Shown in pieces: positions 1-5,778 of a DNA stretch of 7,068 bases; position 1 is the stretch's first letter, and every line of letters begins with the position of its first letter. Position numbers and translations under genes: made by a program. The DNA is from JBLMZW01 sp050259035 (GTDB lineage: Bacteria; Bacillota; Syntrophomonadia; Syntrophomonadales; DTU052). The notes below the pieces were generated by a model. It saw only the letters and a list, made by a program, of their open reading frames with translations. It made no database searches and was not told the origin of the DNA. The stretch covers positions 1-7,068 of the forward strand of contig JBLMZW010000019.1 in assembly GCA_050259035.1 (NCBI GenBank), in the 5' to 3' direction.

Positions 1-99
1 GTTTGTGATCAGCGATTCACCGATAACATTGATAAATACCGACCTGGATTGGCGGCATTTTTAAGAGACGCCATGCATTTTTATTGTGATAATCTATAA
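1..99 (+). CDS. C-terminal end of a probable MerR-family regulator with TipAS-type ligand-binding domain (partial)
   Basis: An open frame enters from the left edge and ends at TAA 97-99, giving 32 residues that include DQRFTDNID, KYRPGLAAFLRDAMHFY and a final CDNL. The pattern ERFT-x-x-ID-K-x-x-PGLA-x-F-x-x-DAI is what I recall from the C-terminal helices of the TipAS antibiotic-recognition domain, found at the C-terminus of MerR-type activators such as TipAL. Those proteins bind a small molecule or drug in the C-terminal domain and DNA in an N-terminal winged helix, which here would lie outside the window. The intrinsic terminator 16 bases after the stop supports this being a genuine gene end. 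With only 32 residues the family call is a recollection of a motif and not a proven assignment; it could be another protein with a related helical domain. Confidence 0.6.
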   Translation, partial: VCDQRFTDNIDKYRPGLAAFLRDAMHFYCDNL

Positions 100-114
100 T
101 ACCTGAAACCTGGT

Positions 115-139
115 GCCCGGCTAATTGCCGGGCTTTTTT
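115..139 (+). terminator. Intrinsic terminator after the upstream gene
   Basis: A perfect 7-bp GC stem (GCCCGGC 115-121 with GCCGGGC 127-133) encloses the loop TAATT and is followed directly by six T residues (134-139). It lies 16 bases after the stop codon at 97-99 and is the textbook form of a factor-independent terminator. It isolates the next gene, so the cyclic-di-GMP gene must use its own promoter. Confidence 0.93.
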
Positions 140-295
140 ATTCGGTGACCTAAAGGTTAATACTGCTCTGGCAGAGCCGATTTGCGATATTAAGCCTGCC
201 TAATGGGATGCTTTGCTAGTCCTTCTACAATCACTTTATGTCGAAATACAACGAATCAAGGCAGGATTTTAAATTAAATAAAACGAATATCTCCA
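140..295. other. Gene-free region with short inverted repeats
   Basis: No credible coding frame is visible between the terminator and the TATAAT box. Three inverted repeats can be read: GACC 147-150 with GGTT 155-158 (one G-U pair), GCTCT 165-169 with AGAGC 173-177 around a GGC loop, and CCTGCC 195-200 with GGCAGG 260-265 around a 59-base interval. None is followed by a T-run, and none matches an RNA family I recognise. The stretch could be plain spacer, a binding region for a regulator of the downstream gene, or decayed sequence. Confidence 0.4.
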
Positions 296-301
296 TATAA
301 T
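274..301 (+). promoter_or_regulatory. Probable sigma-A promoter for the cyclic-di-GMP gene
   Basis: A perfect -10 box TATAAT sits at 296-301. The -35 region is poor: the best candidate is TTAAAT at 274-279 with a 16-base spacer, and there is no extended TG motif. The perfect -10 with a weak -35 suggests a promoter of modest strength or one helped by an activator. Transcription would start near G308, giving a leader of about 82 bases. Confidence 0.55.
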
Positions 302-307
302 GCTAAT

Positions 308-389
308 GGGACATCGACAAGACTATGTCTCTTCGGGTAAATCCAGCGAAACACCACCCAGCAATTACCTTTTCTAGCGAGGTAAGTAC
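308..389 (+). promoter_or_regulatory. Foldable 5' leader of the cyclic-di-GMP gene, ribosome binding site partly sequestered
   Basis: If transcription starts near 308, the mRNA begins with a 7-bp hairpin: GGGACAT 308-314 pairs with ATGTCTC 325-331, including one G-U pair. Next, GGGT 335-338 can pair with ACCC 356-359. Finally TTACC 365-369 can pair with GGTAA 381-385, which covers part of the ribosome binding site GAGGT (379-383). That site lies 7 bases from the ATG at 390, so the last stem would partly hide it. I tried to match the leader to the known cyclic-di-GMP-I and -II riboswitch consensus features and could not. It is a candidate structured leader only. Confidence 0.35.
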
Positions 390-2837
390 ATGAGCTTGAA
401 ACGAAAAACCTGGATAATCATCGGACTCATAGTACTTTGTGGAACAATTTTTTTTAATTTTGTGGCGAGAAGCATATTAAGTAAAACTATTGACCGTCTG
501 GAGACCCGTGAAGTTAATAAGAACGTACAAACTACGGTCAACGTTCTAAATAACGAGACCAGGAAGCTGAACGGTATAGTTGCTGACTATGCCAATTGGA
601 ATGATACATATTATTTCGTAAAATATCCAAATTCGGAATACCTAACCGAGAATTTCGGGCCTGCTTTCTTTATCAGTCAGGGAATTGACTTTGTCCTGAT
701 AATTGATTCCTCCAACCAACCGGTATTTGTCAAAAGATATGATCGGGTCCAGAATAAGGAGATTCCCGCCAATCCCGCGCTTACCAACCTAATTGGAAAT
801 AATTGCATGCTAATACCTAAGGATCTCAAAGGGACCAATGGGGTATATGTACTTCCCGAAGGGCCGATAATCCTTTCTGCCCATTCCATATTAACCAGCG
901 AATTTAGAGGTCCTACCCGGGGAGTGTTAATAATGGGGCTATATCTTGATAAAAATCAACTAAAAAAAGTAGACAATATAACCCGTCAAAAGACTGCATT
1001 GTACCGGTATGATTCAGACAAGCTTACTAACATTCGTCAACAGCTTTCCCAGTCAAAGGTTTCAACGCTGGTTAGACCCCTAAATGACAACCTGGTGGCA
1101 GGATACTTCATATTAAGGGATGTCGAAAACAAACCCGCCTTAATTTTGGAGGTTTATATACCACGTGAATTACATGCCATGGGCAAGACGTTTATGGATA
1201 ATGCTATCAGGATTTCACTGGCTTTAATCTTGGCAATCGGTCTAATCATAATTCTACCGGTTAATAGACTGATAATTAAACGAATCATGAACCTTAACCA
1301 TAGTGTTAATCTGATAGGAACCAGCGGTGGTATTGACCATAGAGTCCCGGAAGAAGGCAGAGATGAGATATCAAGTCTAGCCAGAAGTATTAATGAGATG
1401 TTGCAAGCCCTGGAGCAGTCGCAGCATAATCTGAAAAACCAATTATCGTATTTAAACACCTTATTGGATAATTTGAATGAACTTTTCTTAACCTGTGATA
1501 ACCACGGCTACGTGACCATGATCAATCGACGGTCTAACGAATTTTTGGGTTTTGATTCTACGGAACTAATAGGAACTCATATTTTTAATTTGTTGCCCAC
1601 ATTAAACCGCGAAAAGATTGTTCAAGATATCGGTCGGAAATGGCTAAGAGACAAAGTATTAGAATCCATGGAAATTGAGATACAAAGAAAGAACGGAACT
1701 GCTATGTGGGGACGGGTAAATGCCTCACCAATTATTATTGATGGAGAGCAAAAAGGTATAGTTATCTTAATCGAAGATTTTACTGCCCATAAAGAAGCGG
1801 AAGATAACTTAAGGTATTTAGGAACGCATGATTCTTTGACCCATGTCTTTAACCGTACCTACTATGAGCAGGTTATAACTAATTTACATAATAGGACACT
1901 TGACCGGGTTGGATTAATTGTATGCGATATAGATGGCTTAAAAATGGTAAACGATATGCTTGGACATGACATAGGAGATCAACTGCTTATCGAAACCTCG
2001 CAGTTATTGAATCAATCCATTGGAGACACCGGAATGTTGTTTAGAGTTGGAGGAGACGAATTTGCTGTAGTTTTACCTGATTGCAGTCAGACGGAATTAG
2101 ATAATATATGTAATCTGATACGCACGGGGTTTACTGGTTTCCATTGGAGCCTTACCCAGGCTTCTTTAAGCATATCCATTGGTTCAGCATTATGGATAAA
2201 GGGTATTGACGATATAGCAGATGTGATAAGGATTGCTGACAATAATATGTACCGGGAAAAACTTTATAGCAGCCGAAGCAGTCGGGCCTCAATCGTGGCT
2301 GCTCTTACTAAAGCCATGGAGGCTCGAGATTTTGCCACCGAAGGACATGCTGACCGCCTCCAGGATCTGGTGGTTAAGTTGGGAAAGAAAATCGGGTTAC
2401 CCGTAAATCGCCTTACCGAACTCAAGCTCCTGGCTAGATTCCATGATATCGGTAAGGTAGGCATTCCCGACCGGATTCTTTTGAAACCGGGGCGACTTAC
2501 CCCCGGAGAAACGGTAGAAATGCAATTTCACTGTGTTATTGGTCAACGAATAGCACAGGCTGTACCTGAACTGGTTCCTATTGCTGATTGGATACTAAAA
2601 CATCACGAATGGTGGAATGGAGGAGGTTATCCTACCGGACTAAAAGGACAGGATATTCCTTTAGAATGCAGAATTCTAGCGATTGCTGATGCTTATGATG
2701 CTATGACCAGCGACCGCCCATACCGACCGGCCATGTCCCGGAAAGATGCTTTAGAGGAACTGGAACGTTGTGCTGGTACACAATTTGATCCGGTTTTGGT
2801 GGGGCACTTTATTGAGATAGACCAGGATACTTCTTAG
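390..2837 (+). CDS. Membrane-bound cyclic-di-GMP enzyme: CHASE4-HAMP-PAS-GGDEF-HD-GYP
   Basis: This 815-residue signalling protein is predicted to make (GGDEF) and break down (HD-GYP) cyclic-di-GMP at the membrane. TM1 is about residues 7-27. An extracellular CHASE4 sensor spans about 45-262, marked by YANWNDTYYFV at 67-77. TM2 is about 272-292, HAMP about 290-345 and PAS about 350-470. The GGDEF domain (about 475-625) has DSLTHVFNR, the metal site CDIDGLK (D513) and an intact GGDEF at 554-558. The RxxD inhibitory site expected at 545-548 reads GDTG, so feedback inhibition through that site is unlikely. The HD-GYP domain (about 635-810) has H653, H685-D686 in FHDIGKVGIPD, H714, H738-H739-E740, GYP at 746-748 and ADAYDAMTSDRPYR. 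Both domains look catalytically complete, so the net activity is probably set by the sensors. The ATG at 390 has GAGGT 7 bases upstream, and the gene ends in tandem stops TAG TGA. It is transcribed alone. Confidence 0.95.
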   Translation: MSLKRKTWIIIGLIVLCGTIFFNFVARSILSKTIDRLETREVNKNVQTTVNVLNNETRKLNGIVADYANWNDTYYFVKYPNSEYLTENFGPAFFISQGIDFVLIIDSSNQPVFVKRYDRVQNKEIPANPALTNLIGNNCMLIPKDLKGTNGVYVLPEGPIILSAHSILTSEFRGPTRGVLIMGLYLDKNQLKKVDNITRQKTALYRYDSDKLTNIRQQLSQSKVSTLVRPLNDNLVAGYFILRDVENKPALILEVYIPRELHAMGKTFMDNAIRISLALILAIGLIIILPVNRLIIKRIMNLNHSVNLIGTSGGIDHRVPEEGRDEISSLARSINEMLQALEQSQHNLKNQLSYLNTLLDNLNELFLTCDNHGYVTMINRRSNEFLGFDSTELIGTHIFNLLPTLNREKIVQDIGRKWLRDKVLESMEIEIQRKNGTAMWGRVNASPIIIDGEQKGIVILIEDFTAHKEAEDNLRYLGTHDSLTHVFNRTYYEQVITNLHNRTLDRVGLIVCDIDGLKMVNDMLGHDIGDQLLIETSQLLNQSIGDTGMLFRVGGDEFAVVLPDCSQTELDNICNLIRTGFTGFHWSLTQASLSISIGSALWIKGIDDIADVIRIADNNMYREKLYSSRSSRASIVAALTKAMEARDFATEGHADRLQDLVVKLGKKIGLPVNRLTELKLLARFHDIGKVGIPDRILLKPGRLTPGETVEMQFHCVIGQRIAQAVPELVPIADWILKHHEWWNGGGYPTGLKGQDIPLECRILAIADAYDAMTSDRPYRPAMSRKDALEELERCAGTQFDPVLVGHFIEIDQDTS

Positions 2838-2918
2838 TGACATCAGAATGAACAATTATTAGAACGGGCTATATTCTACTCAGGATAAAGGCCTCCTTAA
2901 TGAAAACATTCGCAATGT
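2838..2918. other. Short spacer between convergent genes
   Basis: These 81 bases separate the end of the cyclic-di-GMP gene from the end of the VWA gene. There is no GC-rich stem with a T-run for either strand. Besides the hairpin at 2895-2924, a weak 5-bp inverted repeat TAGAA 2860-2864 with TTCTA 2874-2878 is visible. Confidence 0.6.
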
Positions 2919-2924
2919 TTAAGG
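2895..2924. terminator. Candidate hairpin at the convergent gene ends
   Basis: CCTTAA 2895-2900 pairs with TTAAGG 2919-2924, and inside it ACATT 2906-2910 pairs with AATGT 2914-2918 around a CGC loop, leaving a 5-base bulge (2901-2905). An alternative reading is a simple 7-bp stem, AAACATT 2904-2910 with AATGTTT 2914-2920. The structure overlaps the TAA stop of the VWA gene (2919-2921). The stem is AT-rich. On the minus strand it is followed only by TTCATT, so it is weak as an intrinsic terminator. Confidence 0.3.
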
Positions 2925-4055
2925 TTGAATTTTGTAGATAGCCTGCGCTAATTGCTCTAGGTTAGTGCATTCGAATACCCCGTCACAATACTTTTTATAA
3001 ATACTAATGCTGCAATCGCCCCGGTTCCATCTATCAAGGGGTTCTGGCATAAACCAATAAATACGCTTAACCCTGGAACGTATCTCTTTTAGAAGCTCTG
3101 GCCGGGACGGGAACCAATTGGTGCGAGCATCCCCCAGTATCAAGACCGTGCTCTTGAAAGTTAAAAAGCTACCGTATTTACTTAAAAAACTTTGAAAAGA
3201 AGCCCCGTAGTCCGTATACCCATTCTCAACTACCCCGGATTTAAACAGGACATCCCTCCGCATGCTGGAAAGATCGGCAGATTTGAGCAATAAAGTGATA
3301 TCGTCAGCACGATCCACAAAACCAAAACTTTTTACCTGACGATAAAACCTTTCTAAAGAATGCATTAGGGTCAGGGCAAAAAAGCTAAAGTGTAAACAGG
3401 AGTCTGATACGTCACTTAAAGCCACAATAACCGGTTTCTCTTTCTTCTTTCGTTTAGCATAAAGGTTGGCCAGAATGCCTCCGGTGGAAAGACTGGCTCG
3501 AACCGTCTTGCGATAGTCCAATCGATCAGCCTGATTTTTTCGTGTTTTAGTTACCAGTTTAGCTGCTAATCGTTTAGCCAGGGAAGGAATAAAGGCCTCC
3601 ATCCGTTTTAGATCTTCAAAACTAACCTGGTCGAAGTCTTGTAAAAGTAAGCTTTTCGACCGCGTGGGTATGCCTGTCTTTACGGCACTATTTTTAGAAC
3701 TCTGGAAGCCGGGTATACTTTCCTCGCGCTGATGCTGATCAGTATACATTTGGAGGCGATTATCAGATTGAAAAGTTGAATCCCATAAACAGTCTCTACA
3801 ATTATTAAGGACTATGTTGTGATCCTTAAAATGAAGTTTATAGATGTCATTAAATATGGGAAGCAGGGTGCCGTCCTTTACTAGAGTGGTGGCTAAGGCA
3901 GAATGAAATATTGGTTCGTCTGACCAATCAATTAACAACAAAGAGCGGCAGCAATCCTGGGTTTGGGCTAAACCAAAGGGAATGCCTGCTTTTCTCAGAT
4001 CATCAAAAAATGCTTCCAGGCGATCAAAAACACTACGGATTTTGCCCACCTCCAA
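2919..4055 (-). CDS. CoxE-like VWA-domain protein with MIDAS motif, partner of the AAA+ ATPase
   Basis: This 378-residue protein is of the VWA/CoxE-like family, whose members work with a MoxR/CoxD-type AAA+ ATPase in maturing or metallating enzymes; the client here is unknown. The N-terminal helical part (about 10-80, with FFDDLRKAGIPFG) is followed by a polar linker (about 90-150). A basic stretch (RLDYRKTVRASLSTGG, 178-193) leads into a VWA domain (about 207-375). The MIDAS motif is intact as DVSDS, 215-219. Other family signatures are TDYG 281-284, LILGDART 305-312 and the tail MPEPLDRWNRGD 336-347 followed by NLEQLA. No signal peptide or membrane segment is visible, so it should be cytoplasmic. 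It is the last gene of the padR-moxR-vwa operon, one base after the ATPase stop. The start is uncertain: there is no in-frame ATG before residue 103. TTG 4055 gives the longest frame, but the ribosome binding site GGAGGTGG lies at 4053-4046 and overlaps it. GTG 4049 or ATC 4040 are alternatives. Confidence 0.88.
   Translation of the reverse strand: MEVGKIRSVFDRLEAFFDDLRKAGIPFGLAQTQDCCRSLLLIDWSDEPIFHSALATTLVKDGTLLPIFNDIYKLHFKDHNIVLNNCRDCLWDSTFQSDNRLQMYTDQHQREESIPGFQSSKNSAVKTGIPTRSKSLLLQDFDQVSFEDLKRMEAFIPSLAKRLAAKLVTKTRKNQADRLDYRKTVRASLSTGGILANLYAKRKKKEKPVIVALSDVSDSCLHFSFFALTLMHSLERFYRQVKSFGFVDRADDITLLLKSADLSSMRRDVLFKSGVVENGYTDYGASFQSFLSKYGSFLTFKSTVLILGDARTNWFPSRPELLKEIRSRVKRIYWFMPEPLDRWNRGDCSISIYKKYCDGVFECTNLEQLAQAIYKIQP
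4046..4053 (-). promoter_or_regulatory. Ribosome binding site at the ATPase-VWA junction, misplaced for the TTG start
   Basis: The minus strand reads GGAGGTGG here, a near-perfect Shine-Dalgarno sequence. It starts at the last base of the TTG codon proposed as the VWA start, so it cannot serve that codon in the usual way. The codon at the best spacing, 8 bases after GGAGG and in frame, is ATC (4040-4038). Either the TTG is reached by ribosomes finishing the ATPase gene (stop TGA 4059-4057, one base away), or a rare non-AUG codon is used. Confidence 0.6.
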
Positions 4056-4056
4056 A

Positions 4057-4923
4057 TCAAGCTTTAGCCTCGATTAAATCTTTCACTTTTTCTAAATCCT
4101 CATGATATTTCAGAATAACGTTTAAGGTTTGCCGTATGGCGTTAGTGCACAATTCATCGTAACCCAGAGCTACAAGTGACATAGCCCAATCAATACTCTC
4201 TCCAACACTAGGGCGCTTTTTCAGATTTAGAGATCTGAATTCCTGAAGGGCCAATGCTATCTGTTCCGCCAATCCTTGATGTAAATCTGGCACTTTCATT
4301 TCCAGAATAAGTTTTTCTATTTCGGGAGAAGGAAACCCAAGATGTAAGTAGAGACAACGCCTTTTTAAGGCTTCTGACAGTTCACGGCTGGCGTTTGAGG
4401 TAAGGAAGACCACTGGCCGGTTACGGACCGAAAGAGTTCCCATTTCCGGAATAGTTATTTGATATTCCGCCAGTAATTCCAGGAGCATGGCTTCAAACTC
4501 CATATCAACTTTATCAATTTCATCAACCAATAATACACTTGGCTGTTCCGATAGAATTACTTGCATTAACGGCCGCGGAAGGAGAAAATCTTCAGAAAAA
4601 ACCTGCTTTTCAACCTCATCTACGTCTAGATTCTTATTTGCCACTGCTTGAATATGTAAAAGCTGCTTTTTATAATTCCACTCATACATGGCCTTAGAAT
4701 CGTCAATTCCTTCATAGCATTGAAGGCGAACCAGTTTATAATTAAAAGCTTGGGCAAATGACAGGGCGATAGAAGTTTTCCCGACTCCAGCCGGGCCTTC
4801 GACCAGAACAGGTTTGCCTAGATTAAGTGCCAGATATAGTACAGTTGAACAATAATCGTCACAAAGATATCCTGCGGTTCGCATACGAGTCTGAATCGAC
4901 TTTAACTCATTCTCAGTTTTCAT
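4057..4923 (-). CDS. MoxR/CoxD-type AAA+ ATPase
   Basis: This 288-residue AAA+ ATPase is of the MoxR group and most like CoxD. Such proteins form ring oligomers that use ATP to remodel a client together with a VWA partner. Walker A is GPAGVGKT at 43-50 (K49). The CoxD-like stretch RLQCYEGID (66-74) followed by YEWNY (80-84) comes next. Walker B is LLVDEID 131-137 (D134, E135), and sensor 1 is N177 in FLTSN. The arginine finger candidates are R188-R189 in LKRRC, and the sensor 2 arginine is R237 in KKRPSVGES. All ATPase motifs are intact and the length is normal for the family. I chose ATG 4923 because AAAGGGGAT lies just upstream within the end of padR. A longer GTG start at 4950 would overlap padR by 23 bases and lacks a good ribosome binding site. 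The gene sits 4 bases after the padR stop and 1 base before the VWA frame, so it is surely co-transcribed. Confidence 0.93.
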   Translation of the reverse strand: MKTENELKSIQTRMRTAGYLCDDYCSTVLYLALNLGKPVLVEGPAGVGKTSIALSFAQAFNYKLVRLQCYEGIDDSKAMYEWNYKKQLLHIQAVANKNLDVDEVEKQVFSEDFLLPRPLMQVILSEQPSVLLVDEIDKVDMEFEAMLLELLAEYQITIPEMGTLSVRNRPVVFLTSNASRELSEALKRRCLYLHLGFPSPEIEKLILEMKVPDLHQGLAEQIALALQEFRSLNLKKRPSVGESIDWAMSLVALGYDELCTNAIRQTLNVILKYHEDLEKVKDLIEAKA

Positions 4924-4927
4924 CAAG

Positions 4928-5467
4928 TCAATCCCCTTTCGTCCCAACACTCTTTCTTAAGTCCGACAACCATTTGATCCGCAATTCTTCGTTTATAATC
5001 CCATATTTAATAATGGCGATGCGATAATGATTTACCCCTTTGCTAATCATGGACTTTTTAGTCTGACGGTATTGGACCAGGCGGTTGCATGAATTTTTTA
5101 TTTCCTGCTCAATAGCGAGAGAAGCCTCCTCGGGCGTAAGGTATTTAAAATAATTACATTTTTCCAGAAAGGGATACCGGTTGAAAAAATCATATCTTGG
5201 CCCCCCGTCTTCCTCATCCGAGATAAGCCATTTTACGAATTCCTGACGGCCGGCCTCTGTTACCTCGACTTTCTTACGAGAATTACCTTCATCGGCTTCC
5301 CGCTTAATAAGGTTTTCCGCTTCCAGCTTTTTTAGAGTGGTATATAAAAGTCCCTCGTTCACCTCGGGTCCCACCGGATAAAACTCGGAGTATGCTTTTT
5401 TCATGATCTCGTAACCGTGCGAAGGAGAGTCTAAAAGGTAACCCAGGAGCATTTGCTTAAAACTCAT
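4928..5467 (-). CDS. PadR-family transcriptional repressor
   Basis: This 179-residue PadR-type regulator is the first gene of the padR-moxR-vwa operon. The N-terminal winged helix (about 3-77) shows LLGYLLDSPSHGYEIMKKA, then GLLYTTLKKLEAENLI, then the wing and KVEVTEAGRQEF. The C-terminal part (about 95-172) is a helical dimerisation domain rich in charged residues. PadR proteins act as dimers that bind inverted repeats, and many are released by a small ligand or stress signal; the ligand here is unknown. I chose ATG 5467 because the minus strand carries GGGAGGTGGT immediately upstream, with GGAGG 7 bases from the ATG. A longer GTG start at 5497 would put the N-terminus inside the operator and the ribosome binding site inside the gene. 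Two inverted repeats overlap its own promoter, so it probably represses itself and the two genes behind it. Confidence 0.94.
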   Translation of the reverse strand: MSFKQMLLGYLLDSPSHGYEIMKKAYSEFYPVGPEVNEGLLYTTLKKLEAENLIKREADEGNSRKKVEVTEAGRQEFVKWLISDEEDGGPRYDFFNRYPFLEKCNYFKYLTPEEASLAIEQEIKNSCNRLVQYRQTKKSMISKGVNHYRIAIIKYGIINEELRIKWLSDLRKSVGTKGD

Positions 5468-5470
5468 ACA

Positions 5471-5480
5471 ACCACCTCCC
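5471..5480 (-). promoter_or_regulatory. Strong ribosome binding site of padR
   Basis: The minus strand reads GGGAGGTGGT, with the GGAGG core 7 bases before ATG 5467. It decides the padR start in favour of the MSFKQM form over the GTG start ten codons upstream. Confidence 0.9.
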
Positions 5481-5486
5481 ATAAAA

Positions 5487-5536
5487 TACCTTACCACTAA
5501 GGTATACCTTAATGGTAAGGTATACCTTAAAAGGTG
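5487..5536. promoter_or_regulatory. Tandem PadR operator array
   Basis: Two identical inverted repeats TACCTTA-N4-TAAGGTA abut each other exactly at 5487-5504 and 5505-5522. A third left half TACCTTA follows at 5523-5529, with a degraded right half (AAGGTG, 5531-5536). Read across the joints, the same bases form two perfect 14-bp palindromes TAAGGTATACCTTA at 5498-5511 and 5516-5529, 18 bp centre to centre. The second unit covers the -10 box of the operon promoter and the third reaches its -35 box. PadR proteins bind inverted repeats as dimers, so the likely ligand is the PadR encoded just downstream. Which register is bound, the 18-bp or the 14-bp form, cannot be decided from sequence. Confidence 0.85.
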
Positions 5537-5540
5537 TCAA
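5512..5540 (-). promoter_or_regulatory. Promoter of the padR-moxR-vwa operon
   Basis: On the minus strand a perfect -35 box TTGACA (5540-5535) is followed after exactly 17 bases by TACCAT (5517-5512), which matches four of six -10 positions. Transcription would start near 5505, about 38 bases before the padR ATG. The spacer and -10 lie inside the inverted-repeat array, the layout expected of direct repression by blocking RNA polymerase. Confidence 0.82.
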
Positions 5541-5636
5541 TAAAAAAAGTTTATGTTGTCTTTGTATTTATAAGCCATTGCCTTGGTCAACCCGGGAATT
5601 TTCTTTATAATAATGTCAAGGTCTAAACACAAATGT

Positions 5637-5665
5637 TTGATTTGGCCTGTTAGAATGGGAATAAT
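5637..5665 (+). promoter_or_regulatory. Candidate glnS promoter
   Basis: TTGATT 5637-5642 and AATAAT 5660-5665 are separated by 17 bases and match four and five of six consensus positions. An alternative is TTGGCC 5642-5647 with TATATA 5666-5671 (18-base spacer). Either would give a leader of roughly 110 bases. The choice is uncertain because the area is AT-rich. Confidence 0.4.
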
Positions 5666-5712
5666 TATATAAAGATGTTGGTGTGAACTAACCAGTTTGC
5701 TAGGGAGACCTT

Positions 5713-5748
5713 TGCATGCGGATGCAGTAATGGTAAATTAGTATTACT
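5713..5748 (+). other. Two adjacent hairpins in the glnS leader
   Basis: TGCAT 5713-5717 pairs with ATGCA 5722-5726 around GCGG. Directly next to it, AGTAAT 5726-5731 pairs with ATTACT 5743-5748 around an 11-base loop. No T-run follows either, so neither is an attenuator by itself. The T-box hallmark (AGGGTGG...) seen in many Firmicutes aminoacyl-tRNA synthetase leaders is absent, and the leader is too short for one. Confidence 0.35.
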
Positions 5749-5773
5749 ATAAGCCCGGATAGACATGTTTATG

Positions 5774-5778
5774 GGAGG
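5774..5778 (+). promoter_or_regulatory. Ribosome binding site of glnS
   Basis: GGAGG lies 7 bases before ATG 5786. It rules out the in-frame ATGs at 5765 and 5771 and disfavours the internal ATG at 5813. Confidence 0.88.

Noticed and set aside
169..186. Sigma-54 promoter (TGGCA ... TTGCG)
   Set aside because: The GG (170-171) and GC (184-185) are separated by 12 bases, while sigma-54 promoters need 10, and no activator-type gene is near.
308..389. Known cyclic-di-GMP riboswitch in the leader of the cyclic-di-GMP gene
   Set aside because: The conserved cores of the class I and class II cyclic-di-GMP riboswitches could not be found; only generic stems are seen.
677..2464. Minus-strand frames inside the cyclic-di-GMP gene (677-889, 1154-1459, 2264-2464)
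   Set aside because: They lie fully opposite conserved domains of the plus-strand protein and show no family features of their own.
3911..4105. Plus-strand 64-residue frame opposite the start of the VWA gene
   Set aside because: It is the antisense shadow of two well-supported genes, has no ribosome binding site and gives a low-complexity protein without recognisable features.
4924..4950. Longer ATPase start at GTG 4950
   Set aside because: It would overlap the padR end by 23 bases and has no good ribosome binding site, whereas ATG 4923 has AAAGGGGAT upstream.
5468..5497. Longer padR start at GTG 5497
   Set aside because: It would place coding sequence over the first operator unit and over the strong ribosome binding site that precedes ATG 5467.
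5487..5536. CRISPR or other repeat array
   Set aside because: The units are only 18 bp, abut with no spacers and coincide with a promoter, which is the layout of an operator.
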